Assembly: GCA_030737875.1 (NCBI GenBank)
Contig: CM060915.1
Location: 356,063,863 to 356,127,862, forward strand
DNA length: 64,000 nucleotides
Direction: 5' to 3'
DNA from: Allium sativum
Lineage: Eukaryota; Streptophyta; Magnoliopsida; Asparagales; Amaryllidaceae
Positions 10,719-20,765 of the stretch are shown piece by piece. Positions within the stretch are counted from its first letter, which is position 1. Each line of letters starts with the position of its first letter. The notes below the pieces were generated by a model, which was not told the origin of the DNA, did no database searches, and worked only from the letters and a program-made list of their open reading frames with translations. Position numbers and translations under genes: made by a program.

Positions 10719-12905
10719 ATTGTAACGACCCAGATTTTTGGCGACTTTGGTTATCGACATAAGCTCGTTGTCGATAACCAAAACACCGAAAAATCCCGGT
10801 AATTAATGAAAGAAATTAGAAGGTGAGAATAGATAAGATAGAAACTTAGAATAGAAGAAGAAGAAGAAGAACACAACATCAGAGTAACACGAACCTCACA
10901 GCGGAACGAATAACATATAATAGATAACATAACATTGAAATATAACAGTTATGTATACAATAGCACTTATCAGAGTACAGCAATTACAACACAGCGGAAA
11001 TAACTATAGCTATATGATCTTGAAGCCTCCTGCTCCAAGCTCTCCAAGTAAGCCTGTAAACTCCTGACTACTTGACTGCCCGTACAAATTTAGGCACCCA
11101 AGAGTTTAGGGAAAACAACAAAGTAAACTCCGGGTCAGTCATGGGACTGGTGTGAGTAAAACAGTTTAAACAGGTATATGAACAAGTAAACGATATCTCA
11201 TAAGACCACGCCGAAGAACGGAACGGGTTTTTCCCTTATGAGAATCCAAAATATCTTTATATCAAAAACCTTTTGATATTATAATAATGTCTATGTACAA
11301 ATAGATATCAACTAGCAGAAACGCTTTCATCTCACGTTCTACATATATAGTATACAATCAAAATCGCAAGCACGTATTGGATAATGGATTTCCAACTATG
11401 ACAAGGTATGGAACCACCTTCCGATCAGTGTACTCTAGGAACGATACACTGGAGTTCAACAAGAACATCTTGCAACTCAGCCACACATGACCGACCACTC
11501 ATTTCGCTTGAGTGTATCGAATGTACATCACCAACGATTGGGATCAGCAACCGTTCCCGTATATATATGGGACAGCATTGATAGATTTAAGAAACAAATG
11601 AATATTCTCTAGATAGGTGATTATACACCCTACTTCGGTGCGACCGACTTAGCCATGCTGCCTGCCCGATTTCTGTCATTTACCGGTTGATGAGGCTTGA
11701 GGTTACGCTTCATCATCACATCAGACTCACTTTGAATGCCACATTGTCAGATCCATCGAAAATCACTAATTTATATCTACAACAGTACGTTACGTGTTAG
11801 CTAAAGAAGTTTCCTTCTCCGCTTCCACTCTTGGTATAGTTGAAGAAATCAATGTACGTGACCTTTCTGGAAATACTCTGTCAGACATTCATCAACACAA
11901 GTCATCCTCATTCACTTAGAATGTCACATCATCATACCCGTCAAATCACAAATTGATTTATCCAAAAGTAAAACGGGTATACAGCTTAGAGAAACGAATT
12001 CCTCCGCCACCAAACGTGAATACGTTTGAACAGATCAACTTACGCGATCCATTGGATATACTCTGTCAGACCTTCGTCCATACAAGTTGTCCTGGGACTG
12101 GACAAACCGAAGGCACTATTCAGTATATCCATCTTAGTCACTGTTATCTAAGACTTATACAACAGCCCTTGCATTTTACTCCGTCTTCAATTATCTTTGG
12201 CATAAATGATTCGCAATGCTTATGCCAATACAGAGTGGTTCTTTGGATAATAATCCAACCGGTCTCTCCATATTAACAACATTAAAATGGTCAAAACTCC
12301 GATACTCTGTGAGTTAACTATCAAAGAAAACAAGTGTGCAAACAACGATATTATTTCCAGATGGAAATTATATCAAACAAACATCATTTAACATTTATCT
12401 CTTTAGTTCATTTTACATCTCCTGTTTCCCTATATTCAACATTTGCTATTTTCTATATTTAGAAAATATACGTTATTAACACTGGAAACATTTCCATTCC
12501 TTGTTTACAAATCACTACTCTTCCCCAACTATCAGTCCCTGACTGTGAACTAGTATGAGAACAATTCCCTAAGTATAAATCCCGAAGGCCGAAACCAACA
12601 TCAGATAGGCACTTAGAAAACCATTCAATTTACTAATCTCTAGTCAGTTCTAATTTTACTTAACTCTATTTGATTAACTCTGATTGATTAACTCTAACTG
12701 GTTAATTCTAACCGATCAACTCTAACTGGTCAACCTTAATTAATTAACTCTAACTGGTTTTACTTGGTTTGACTAACTCAATTTATTAACTCGACTGACT
12801 AATTCAACTCGATTAACCTAACTTGATTTACTTATCTCGATTAACTGAACTAATCACTTTGATTAACTTGACTAATTCACTTTGGTTAACTTAACCAATT
12901 CACTT

Positions 12906-13760
12906 AACTCCTGTCGAATAAACTATATTCGATAACTCCTCTAACTCTATTCGAATAAACTATATTCGATTAACTCATTTACTCTATTCGAATAAACTAT
13001 ATTCGATTAACTCCTTTTCTCTATTCGAATAAACTATATTCGATTAACTCCTTTACTCTATTTGAATAAACTATATTCGATTAACTCCTTTTCTCTATTC
13101 GAATAAACTGTATTCGATTAACTCATTTACTCTATTCGAATAAACTATATTCGATTAACTCCTTTGATCTAACTCTAATCGATTAACTCCATCGAATAAA
13201 CTATATTCGATAACTCCTTTTCTCTATTCGAATAAACTATATTCGATTAACTCCTTTTCTCTATTCGAATAAACTATATTCGATAAACTCATTTACTCTA
13301 TTCGAATAAACTATATTCGATTAACTCCTTTGATCTAACTCTAATCGATTAACTCCATCGAATAAACTATATTCGATAACTCCTTTTCTATATTCGAATA
13401 AACTATATTCGATTAACTCCTTTTCTCTATTCGAATAAACTATATTCAATTAACTCATTTACTCTATTCGAATAAACTATATTCGATTAACTCCTTTGAT
13501 CTAACTCTAATCGATTAACTCCATCGAATAAACTATATTCGATAACTCCTTCGATTTAACTAATATTCTATAACTCACTTCGATTAACTAATAATCGATA
13601 ACTCCTTCGAATAAACTATATTCGATAATCTCCTCTCGAATAAACGATATTCAATAATCTTCCCTTTCGATTTAACAAATCGATAACTCCTTTTCGAATA
13701 ACTAAATTCGATAACTCCTTTCGATTTAACTAATCGATAACTCCTTTCGATTTAACTAAT
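12906..13760 (-). repeat. 37-bp hairpin-forming tandem array in AB 5' LTR
   Basis: Counterpart of the array at 5480-6320, with the same TCGAATA and TATTCGA inverted repeats but a different number and order of variant units, so units have been gained or lost since insertion. Confidence 0.88.
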
Positions 13761-13919
13761 CGATAACTCCTTTGTGTTTAACTCCATTCCAATAACTAAT
13801 TCGAATCACTCTTATTTATTTAACTCTATTCGAATAACTAATTCGATTAACTCTAACTGGTTAACTCTAACTGATTAACTCTAACTCGATCAACTCGACT
13901 TGATTAACTCGACTTACTT

Positions 13920-14015
13920 AACTCAACTGGTTAACTCTATTGAACTGGTTAACTCTATTGAACTGGTTAACTCTACTGAACTGGTTAACTCTACTGAACT
14001 AGTTAACTCTATTCA
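13920..14015. repeat. GAACTGGTTAACTCTA tandem repeat
   Basis: About five units of 18-19 bp. It yields a spurious repetitive reading frame (NSIELV-type repeats) that is not a gene. Counterpart at about 6505-6600. Confidence 0.8.
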
Positions 14016-17000
14016 ACTAAATCGACTCGACTCACCCCTTTCGAATAGCATATTCGTTTTACTAACTTTCGAATACCATATTTGATTTACTCCCTTCGAT
14101 ACCATATTCGATTTACTTTATTCACTTTATAAAGGTTTCCTTTTTAACAACGTTTTATTCATTTGAAAAGATTTACTTTTAAATAACAGTTCTACACTTT
14201 AAAAATGATTTCCTTTTTATAACGTTTCCTATTCAATTCTATTTATAAATGTTTTACAAATATTTCCTTTTCAAATTTATTCTTGAAATATTCTAACTCC
14301 TTAAGTTCTCTGAAAAATTCGCCATAACCTCCTTTGTAACGGGAGCATCGGGAAAATCCCCAAACCCGCCACACAGGCCTTTCCATTCAAAAAGAAAATG
14401 GTTTGTAATTATTTCCTTTTTGAATATCTCCTATTTATAAATATTCCAATTTATAAACATTTCTTATTTATAAATATTCCACTTTATAAATATCTCTTAT
14501 TTATAAATATCCCATTTTATAAATATTCTATTTTCAATATCACTTTGAAAATTCCCTTATCAACATTTCGGTATGTTATGGTATTCAATCATATCAAATC
14601 ACGATGTTCAATATCGTCCAAGTACATATAATCGCCCACAGATTTTATATCACATCATATAACAATATATGAAAAACAATAAAATAACTGTTGAGGAATC
14701 CAGTCGGATTCCTCCAACCTATCTCCCTGCATCCACAGATGTTACACAATATGATTATCATCACTTTCAGTTCAATATAAATTATTCTGATAGCAGAATC
14801 AATATATAAATATTTAACGGTTTATATATATATATATAATTACATATATATATATAATTTTCACTAACTGACTAGCAGTTCAATCAATCAACCAACACAC
14901 AGCAATCAACAGATGATTAACAGTTCTTAAAATACATTATAAAAATATAACTGTTCAGAGTTGGTGAGTTTTACTCACTTTGGCAGTTCATCGTTAAAGA
15001 ATGATAAACTGTTATTTGATTTGAATCAACAATTTATTTCGCCATAAATTCAGACGAGCTCCATTCCACTCCCAGTCAGTTCCATTGGGTAGTGTTCGTC
15101 CATACGATCCCATATGATCCTGTTTTTCCCAATTCTGATATCGTATGGAAGAGTTACGATATTTAGAAGTTAAATATACATTAAAATGGATTTAAACTTG
15201 GATTAAATGGTAAATGGGCTTTACCCAATCAAACACAGCCCAACACCCTTCAACCCAACCCGCGTTTGGTCCCCCTTCTTCCACGATAACCAAGCTGGAC
15301 CACTGCTCCTCATTTCAAAACCATGGCCGAACATTTACCTCCCAAAATCCCACCATTTACTCCACGGTGAACTAAATAAGAACCACCATTTCGATCCTCG
15401 TCGAGTCTTCTTCCTCCCTACATCCTCCATGTCGGACTCGAACATCACTCCTTGGTCGCGATCTCGAGCAGCCACGTGAGACCAGCGACAGTTATTGGAT
15501 CGGAAATCACCCAAAAATGGCGTACACAATCCATTTTCCCTCCTCAATCCAAAAATGACATCCATTTGACCCAATGCTTCCTTAATTTAGTTAAAACTTG
15601 AACCCTAGAAAACTGCTGTACATCGTCGAACCCCCAATGCTTGCGTCGCACCCACCAAAGGCATTACCAGATCGAAGAGGCTACAATGAGGATCACAAAT
15701 ATGTTTGCTTTGCGATTTATAGGATTTAATTCGATTTTCCTTGATTTTCTTTGAGATCGAATATTTTTCTGGTTTGTGAAAATGTGACGGTGCAAAGCCA
15801 TTTACCAGAGAAAAAAAATGAGATTAGGGTTTAGTGAAGTGTTGGGGTTATTTATAGGAAGAATTTAAATATTTTTATAATCGATTTTTATATTGACTTA
15901 TAAGTAAACGCTATTTTTACCTGCCCTCTAAAATTTCTATGATCACATACAATACCCAAAAATCACGGAAATTGACATGCAGCTAGAGTTCGACATTACG
16001 GTCCCAACGAAACTAGTTTCGTCGAATTCCGACTCCGTATGCTCACACAGCGTATTTTTAACTGTCAAAATACTAACTGTTTTTCACTCTAAAAATCCGT
16101 ACGGCCACACACTGGCTCTAAAAATCACAAAACTGGAAATCTAGCAATAATTTGATGTTGCGGATCCAACAAAATTAGTTTCGTCGAAATCCGACTTCGT
16201 TTGCAAAACCGGTTATTTTTAAAGCTCTGAATGACCCATTTAAATATATAAATATATTTAAATATAATTAAATATAAATAGATTTATATTATCGTATATC
16301 TTCACATATGATATCGTACAGCTCCAGAATATCATATCAGAATTTACAGTTTGATATTTCAGATTTTAGATTTACCGATATTCAGTTTATATCGAAAAAT
16401 CCTTTTATAACGTAAATAAAGCGTTGCAAAATATAAAGGAATTCCACAGCGACTTTTCTGAAATTTGATTTGGACGTAAATCAAAATCTACACGACGAAA
16501 TCCCGATTTTTCTCTTCCACTAGAAAGATATACTCCACCAGCTCCACACGTTTCTTGTTTCATAGAAATCCGGCTTAAAACGAATCCTGTACATTCAGTT
16601 GAAGTTCAAATCGCCAAATAGCGAACTACCGCGCCATTTCAAGCTCAATTTTAATTATAATATAATTATACGTTCAAACTGTCGTCGATTGAATATATCT
16701 GTCAATATAATTCAACTCTAACCTGAAATATATATTTTGAATTGCCCACTTCACATTATATTGTCAATTCAGCTAATTCTGATTATTTCAGAATTATATA
16801 TATTATTTAATTATTATATTTAATTAAATATTCCTTATAATTTAATTAACGACCATTATATCCTCTATACTCTTTTTAAATAATTAAATTAATTAATTAT
16901 TATATCGTCGAAAAATGTTGGTCATTACAGTAATCCTGCCCGGAACCGCCCGGCACATCCAGTGGTCGCAAACAATAGGTTCTAATGTGAGAAGTTAGTC

Positions 17001-17032
17001 ATAACATGCTTGAAACCAGAGGTTAGACTCAG

Positions 17033-17095
17033 TTTGTGGCAGAAATCTGCCCGGAACCAACCGGCCTAACCAGTAGCCGCAAACTGTCAGTCTAA
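17033..17095 (+). other. M2 structured motif copy 2, E 5' LTR
   Basis: Outer arm TTAGACT pairs with AGTCTAA and inner arm CAGTTTGTGGC with GCCGCAAACTG. The enclosed core is CTGCCCGGAACCAACCGG, in which the two CCGG can pair. TAATGTGAGAGGT follows. The 3' LTR equivalent is 22749-22821. Confidence 0.75.
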
Positions 17096-17719
17096 TGTGA
17101 GAGGTTTGGGCATTAATATTTAATTAATGCAATTCTGAGATAAATATGATGTCTAAAACGTGTTGGGTGGATAACCGACTAATGAAATTAATAAACCCGT
17201 TTCATGAATCTGTAGGCCCAGTACAAAGTTAGACAAGTCTGTAAATCTGTTAAATCTGTAAGTCTGATCCATTAGTCTGAAAACTTATTAACTTGATTTT
17301 CTGATCTGTGAACTAGTTGACCTGTACTCTGTATGTCTGAACTTGTAAACAAGTTAATCTGAAATCTGTTAGTCTGGGGGCACAAGGTTAGGAGGGAAAA
17401 TACTTGTGTCATCTGTTGTTTGGGACCCATATTAGTCAGTAACCCTTTCTGGTATCAAAACTCTGACCCAACAGTAGGTAGGGTCCGGGCACGCTTACTG
17501 AACTAATTATAAGCGGTTCATTCTGATAATGGCGAGGGGTGTTGATGGTGCGTTCCAACCGGGTCATGTGCGTGCATGGATCCCGGTCTGCCTCTGAGGA
17601 TGTAAGACGTCGTGACATCTATAAATAGGTCTGTGTCATTCAAAGGTTGCCACTTTAGGGAATTATACACCCTTTTGTGGGGCTGGCACAGGGTATTTAT
17701 GTATTAGGGAGCCGATCAC

Positions 17720-18060
17720 GTGGGGTAGGATTTAGGGTACACTTAGTTCTGTCTGTTCTGTGGGGTACCGTCTGTTTCTATTGGGTGGTAACACCTGTCT
17801 GTTTCTGCGTGGTACCGTCTGTTGGGGTGGTAAAGGCCCATTTACTAGTGTATACCTAATTCTAACATTCTGTTTCCGTAGGGATTATTCTGTTTCCGTT
17901 TCTGTCTCTGTTCGGGTGGTAAAGGCCCATTAGTAGCATTCTGTTTCTGTACTTTCTGTTCGGGTGGTAAAGGCCCATTATTAGCATTATGTTTCTGTAC
18001 CTTCTGTTAGGGTGGTAAAGGCCCATTATTTTGTTTCTGTTTCTGTTTAGACATTAGGGT
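17720..18060 (+). repeat. GGTGGTAAAGGCCCATT repeats, E 5' LTR
   Basis: Four to five irregular copies about 45-55 bp apart, interleaved with TCTGTTTCTGT-rich sequence. Each has GGG facing CCC, so a short stem is possible. Counterpart at 23500-23800. Confidence 0.75.
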
Positions 18061-18236
18061 AACACCTAATCCTGTTATACTAGTATTAGTGCAGAGAAGT
18101 GAAAAGTAATATCATCATGTTTCTTCTGTTTAACCTAAGTATATCTGTTATTCCTATTTTCTGTTATCTCTCATCCAGTTTTATTTGCATGCCATGACAT
18201 TATTATCTGTTCATAACTGAAATTCACTGGACTTGC

Positions 18237-18251
18237 CAGACTTTATGTCTG
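18237..18251 (+). other. M4 hairpin in E 5' LTR
   Basis: CAGAC, loop TTTAT, GTCTG, then ACCC, 386 nt before the LTR end. Same position and downstream bases as in F, G and AB, with different stem bases. 3' LTR copy: 23974-23988. Confidence 0.65.
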
Positions 18252-18639
18252 ACCCTTGTTGTTTCGCCTCTTTTCTTCCGTTTCCCCCCAGGTTTTCAAG
18301 GAGGGAATACTCTAGCTTGATCCGGATCTTTCTTCCTGCTTAGAGTGCTTGAAGTGCTTAAAGTATGGCTTGTCTTTTTTTTGGCATCTTTGGTGGGGAT
18401 TATGATTTTAAAGTTTTGTACTCTGATGGCTTTTGAACAAGGCTGACATATATATATACTTGAGTTTTTGGTGAAGTTGTAACCAAACTGATTTCTGTCC
18501 GCTGCAATAAAGTTATAAAGTTTTTCAAGTATTATTTTTATATCTGTCTTGTAATATTCTCTTCTGTTTACTAAAATGCTCCATCAAAGTTAAGGCATTC
18601 CCTTTGTGAGTGACCTTAACGGAGGTGGGGTGTTACACT

Positions 18640-18651
18640 TGGTATCAGAGC
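18640..18651 (+). promoter_or_regulatory. Primer binding site of E
   Basis: TGGTATCAGAGC, complementary to initiator Met tRNA, two bases after the LTR end GTTACA. Confidence 0.93.
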
Positions 18652-18816
18652 TGAAGGTTACCAGATTAGATAGAAGTTTTTGAAAACTATTTTCAAAAAG
18701 GTTTTAAAAGGAAGTATTTTCAAAAGTAAAGCTTATTTTGAAAAACATAATCCCCAAGAGCCATATATCTTTCCTTCGGTCCTTTTTGTATTAAATCTTT
18801 CCTTTTTCGTTTCAGC

Positions 18817-19749
18817 ATGTCTGAAGCATCTGAGATACCAGAGGGTGTTCATGTACCCGGTTGGTTTCGTCAATACCTTGAGGCTAGGACCGCCGCTGTA
18901 GGTCCAGCAAATGATCCCCCTCCTCCGCCCCCTCCTCGTGCAATTGCTTTCTCAAAGATCTGTAAAGACTTTAGGGCAATGGGTGGAAAGGATTACAAGG
19001 GAACCGAATCATTCGTAGAAGCGAGAAACTGGCTTAAAGAAACTGAGGATCTGTTCGTTATCTTCGAGGTGGATGATAGGCAAAAGGTACAGTTAGCGGT
19101 ATGGTTGCTCAAAGACGAAGCTTCCTACTGGTGGGAAGTCACTAACGCCGAGAGGCCGGTTGAAACATGGATGGATTTCAGAACAAGGTTTGAGACGAAA
19201 TTCCTCTCGCAAGCCGAACGAAGTCTACAATTGGAAAAGTTCTTATCTCTTAAGCAAGGAAGTATGACGGTCAAGGAATACGTCAACCAGTTCAACCAAC
19301 TGGCTAGGTTCGGACTAGATTTAGTCAAAACTCAGCATAAAAAGGCTCTCCGCTTTGTTAAAGGATTGAACGAGCCACTACACAGCCTAGCTATGACCCA
19401 TGTACCCATGGGAGCGACTTACGAGAAATTGGTGGACATGGCACTACTGCACGAGGAAGACAAGGGCCAGAAAGAGACAAAGAAGGAAGAACCACAGAAT
19501 AAGAAAGCATGGCCCAAAAAGGAAACACAAAAGAAGGATGAGAAGTCTGAAGATAAGAAGGAGAAAAAGTGCTTTACTTGTGGAAGCTCGACTCATCTGA
19601 ACAAGGATTGCAGAAAAAGGAAGGGCACTTGCTTCAACTGTGGTGAGATGGAACACTTCACTAGGGACTGCCCGAAGAAACGAGGGCAAGGGCAGAGGGC
19701 AGAACCCACTTCTAGAGGACAGGCGAATGCTCAAGTGACTGGTAGATAG
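18817..19749 (+). CDS. gag: Gag polyprotein of element E, intact
   Basis: An uninterrupted 310-residue frame encoding the capsid/nucleocapsid precursor of a Ty3/gypsy element. It assembles the cytoplasmic particle in which reverse transcription occurs and binds genomic RNA. Residues about 60-200 carry the retrotransposon gag signature (a WLKETEDLF segment, EASYWWE, WMDFRTRFETKFL and LEKFLSLKQGSMTVKEY). Residues 215-250 are Lys/Glu-rich. Two CCHC zinc knuckles follow: CFTCGSSTHLNKDC, with the usual Gly before His replaced by Thr, and CFNCGEMEHFTRDC. The ATG follows a pyrimidine-rich TTTCAG, a possible splice acceptor ending at 18815. No protease or pol follows, and the stop at 19747 is followed by stops in all frames. 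The intact frame in an element with visibly diverged LTRs suggests that gag was still functional when it inserted. Confidence 0.93.
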   Translation: MSEASEIPEGVHVPGWFRQYLEARTAAVGPANDPPPPPPPRAIAFSKICKDFRAMGGKDYKGTESFVEARNWLKETEDLFVIFEVDDRQKVQLAVWLLKDEASYWWEVTNAERPVETWMDFRTRFETKFLSQAERSLQLEKFLSLKQGSMTVKEYVNQFNQLARFGLDLVKTQHKKALRFVKGLNEPLHSLAMTHVPMGATYEKLVDMALLHEEDKGQKETKKEEPQNKKAWPKKETQKKDEKSEDKKEKKCFTCGSSTHLNKDCRKRKGTCFNCGEMEHFTRDCPKKRGQGQRAEPTSRGQANAQVTGR

Positions 19750-20093
19750 GGTAGAAATAAGAAAATTTATGTAGAAGGTTTAATTTTCGTATCTGATTTT
19801 TGAGTTAAAACTCTTTCTGATTCTGGCATTTTGATTCTGTAATCGATACTCTGCACTTTAATACTAGTATTGTTTCTGATTCCGCTGTAGACTCAAACCC
19901 CTAAGGGTTAGGACTCATCTGTTTGTGATAGATTGGGGATTGAGGGATATATGTGTTAGGCGTCAAGTAGGACGCATACATTCTGGTTTTTATCATGCTT
20001 AGTTTGGTAATCTGATCTGTGTAAATATCTGAATATTTCTGATAAGGTTGAGATTTCCAGTTTTGACATTGTCTAAAGAGGGTAATCCTCTGG

Positions 20094-20144
20094 GTGTCAA
20101 TCTGATGTTGGTTTCGGTCTTCGGGGCCGATACTTAGGGAAATT
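20094..20144 (+). other. M1 motif in E internal region
   Basis: Core CTGATGTTGGTTTCGG, then TCTTCGGGG and CTTAGGGAA. Flanking arms GTGTC and GATAC can pair, where F has GTATTGAT and ATTAATAC. Confidence 0.65.
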
Positions 20145-20730
20145 ATTCCCTCAACCATGGTCTAATGGAAACCAAGTTTTTGTTTCATCTGTACTCGCTT
20201 CCATTATTCGACGGTATCCTATCGATCGAATCTTCGAACTTTAGGTGGAAACCAATGGGTGTAAACATGTGTTTGAGACATGTTATGTTTGATGGTTGCC
20301 AGTGGATGCAAGTGGTCGCTAGTGGTTGCTCGTGGATGCATATACACACACTAGGCACTAGATCGGCTCGAAAACACTCTCATAATGCATATGGATGTAT
20401 GTGCATTTTCAATTTTGTGGATGCAAAATGATTGATTCATCACATGGATGTAGCATTTGGATGAATGATTGCGCACACATATAGAAATGATGTGTATCAA
20501 ATAGGATTTCTTGCATACATAATTGGACTCATGGCACCAACATGGTTCGCATTGAGGAGGCCAACAGAATCAGTAGACCGCCTAATCTTTGCATTAGATA
20601 AGAGACATATACACACACTTTTGCATATGTTCATACAACATTAGAAATTTTCTAAGGAAAATGGATGCTTGTGGATGATGGTTGAGTAGATGGATGATTG
20701 GATGGTAGGACACATGCTTCTTAACTTGAA

Positions 20731-20748
20731 GATTTCGAGGACGAAATC
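20731..20748 (+). other. Pre-PPT hairpin of E
   Basis: GATTTCG, loop AGGA, CGAAATC: a 7-bp stem three bases before the purine tract region. Confidence 0.7.
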
Positions 20749-20750
20749 CT

Positions 20751-20765
20751 TTAAGGAGGGGAGAA
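20751..20765 (+). promoter_or_regulatory. Polypurine tract of E
   Basis: TTAAGGAGGGGAGAA directly before the 3' LTR. Confidence 0.87.

Larger units (their letters stand above)
9308..10720 (-). mobile_element. AB internal region, non-coding
   Basis: AT-rich, with no gag or pol signature in any frame. Reading the minus strand from 10720 it holds the primer site, about 1.1 kb of simple AT-rich sequence, an M5 copy (9486-9578), a hairpin (9326-9343) and the purine tract (9308-9320). The reading frames across 9503-9851 overlap each other on opposite strands and resemble no protein I know. Confidence 0.85.
3263..16929 (-). mobile_element. AB: giant-LTR non-coding retrotransposon
   Basis: A complete minus-strand element of 13,667 bp. 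Its 5' LTR is 10721-16929 (6209 bp), its 3' LTR is 3263-9307 (6045 bp) and its internal region is 9308-10720 (1413 bp). On the minus strand the LTRs begin TGTAATGACC and end GTTACA. The initiator-Met primer site lies two bases from the 5' LTR and a purine tract abuts the 3' LTR. The exact GTAAT target duplication proves the boundaries. No gag or pol is recognisable, and over 85% of the element is LTR. It resembles the published LARD class in lacking genes, but the internal region is much shorter. Confidence 0.94.
10721..16929 (-). repeat. AB 5' LTR
   Basis: The longer of the two AB LTRs (6209 bp). Same landmark order as the 3' LTR: TATA at 15849-15856, M6 at 14964-14978, M5 at 14297-14384, tandem array at 12906-13760, M1 at 12531-12611 and M4 at 11136-11149. 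It keeps a 220-bp segment (about 16327-16546) missing from the other LTR. Confidence 0.94.
16930..18637 (+). repeat. E 5' LTR, second part
   Basis: Resumes with the right GTAAT duplication and matches 22656-24364. It contains the rest of M2 copy 1, M2 copy 2 (17033-17095), a second TATA-like box (17620-17627), GGTGGTAAAGGCCCATT repeats (17720-18060) and hairpin M4 (18237-18251). It ends GTTACA. Confidence 0.92.
19750..20750 (+). mobile_element. E 3' internal region, non-coding
   Basis: No pol domain. Just after the gag stop the frame continues for about 17 codons (GRNKKIYVEGLIFVSDF) in a way that might be a remnant of the gag-protease junction; this is weak. It holds M1 (20094-20144) and TGGATG-rich sequence from 20270 to 20700 resembling 61690-61960 of G. 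The pre-PPT hairpin is at 20731-20748. Confidence 0.75.

Noticed and set aside
17620..17627. Second TATAAATA in E LTR as the true promoter
   Set aside because: It lies some 2.2 kb (AB excluded) into the LTR, past where other families have their box. The box at 1762-1769 has the expected position and leader, so I kept that one, though an alternative start is possible.
19750..19830. Protease remnant after gag in E
   Set aside because: Only about 17 codons continue in frame and no active-site motif is present; too weak to call.
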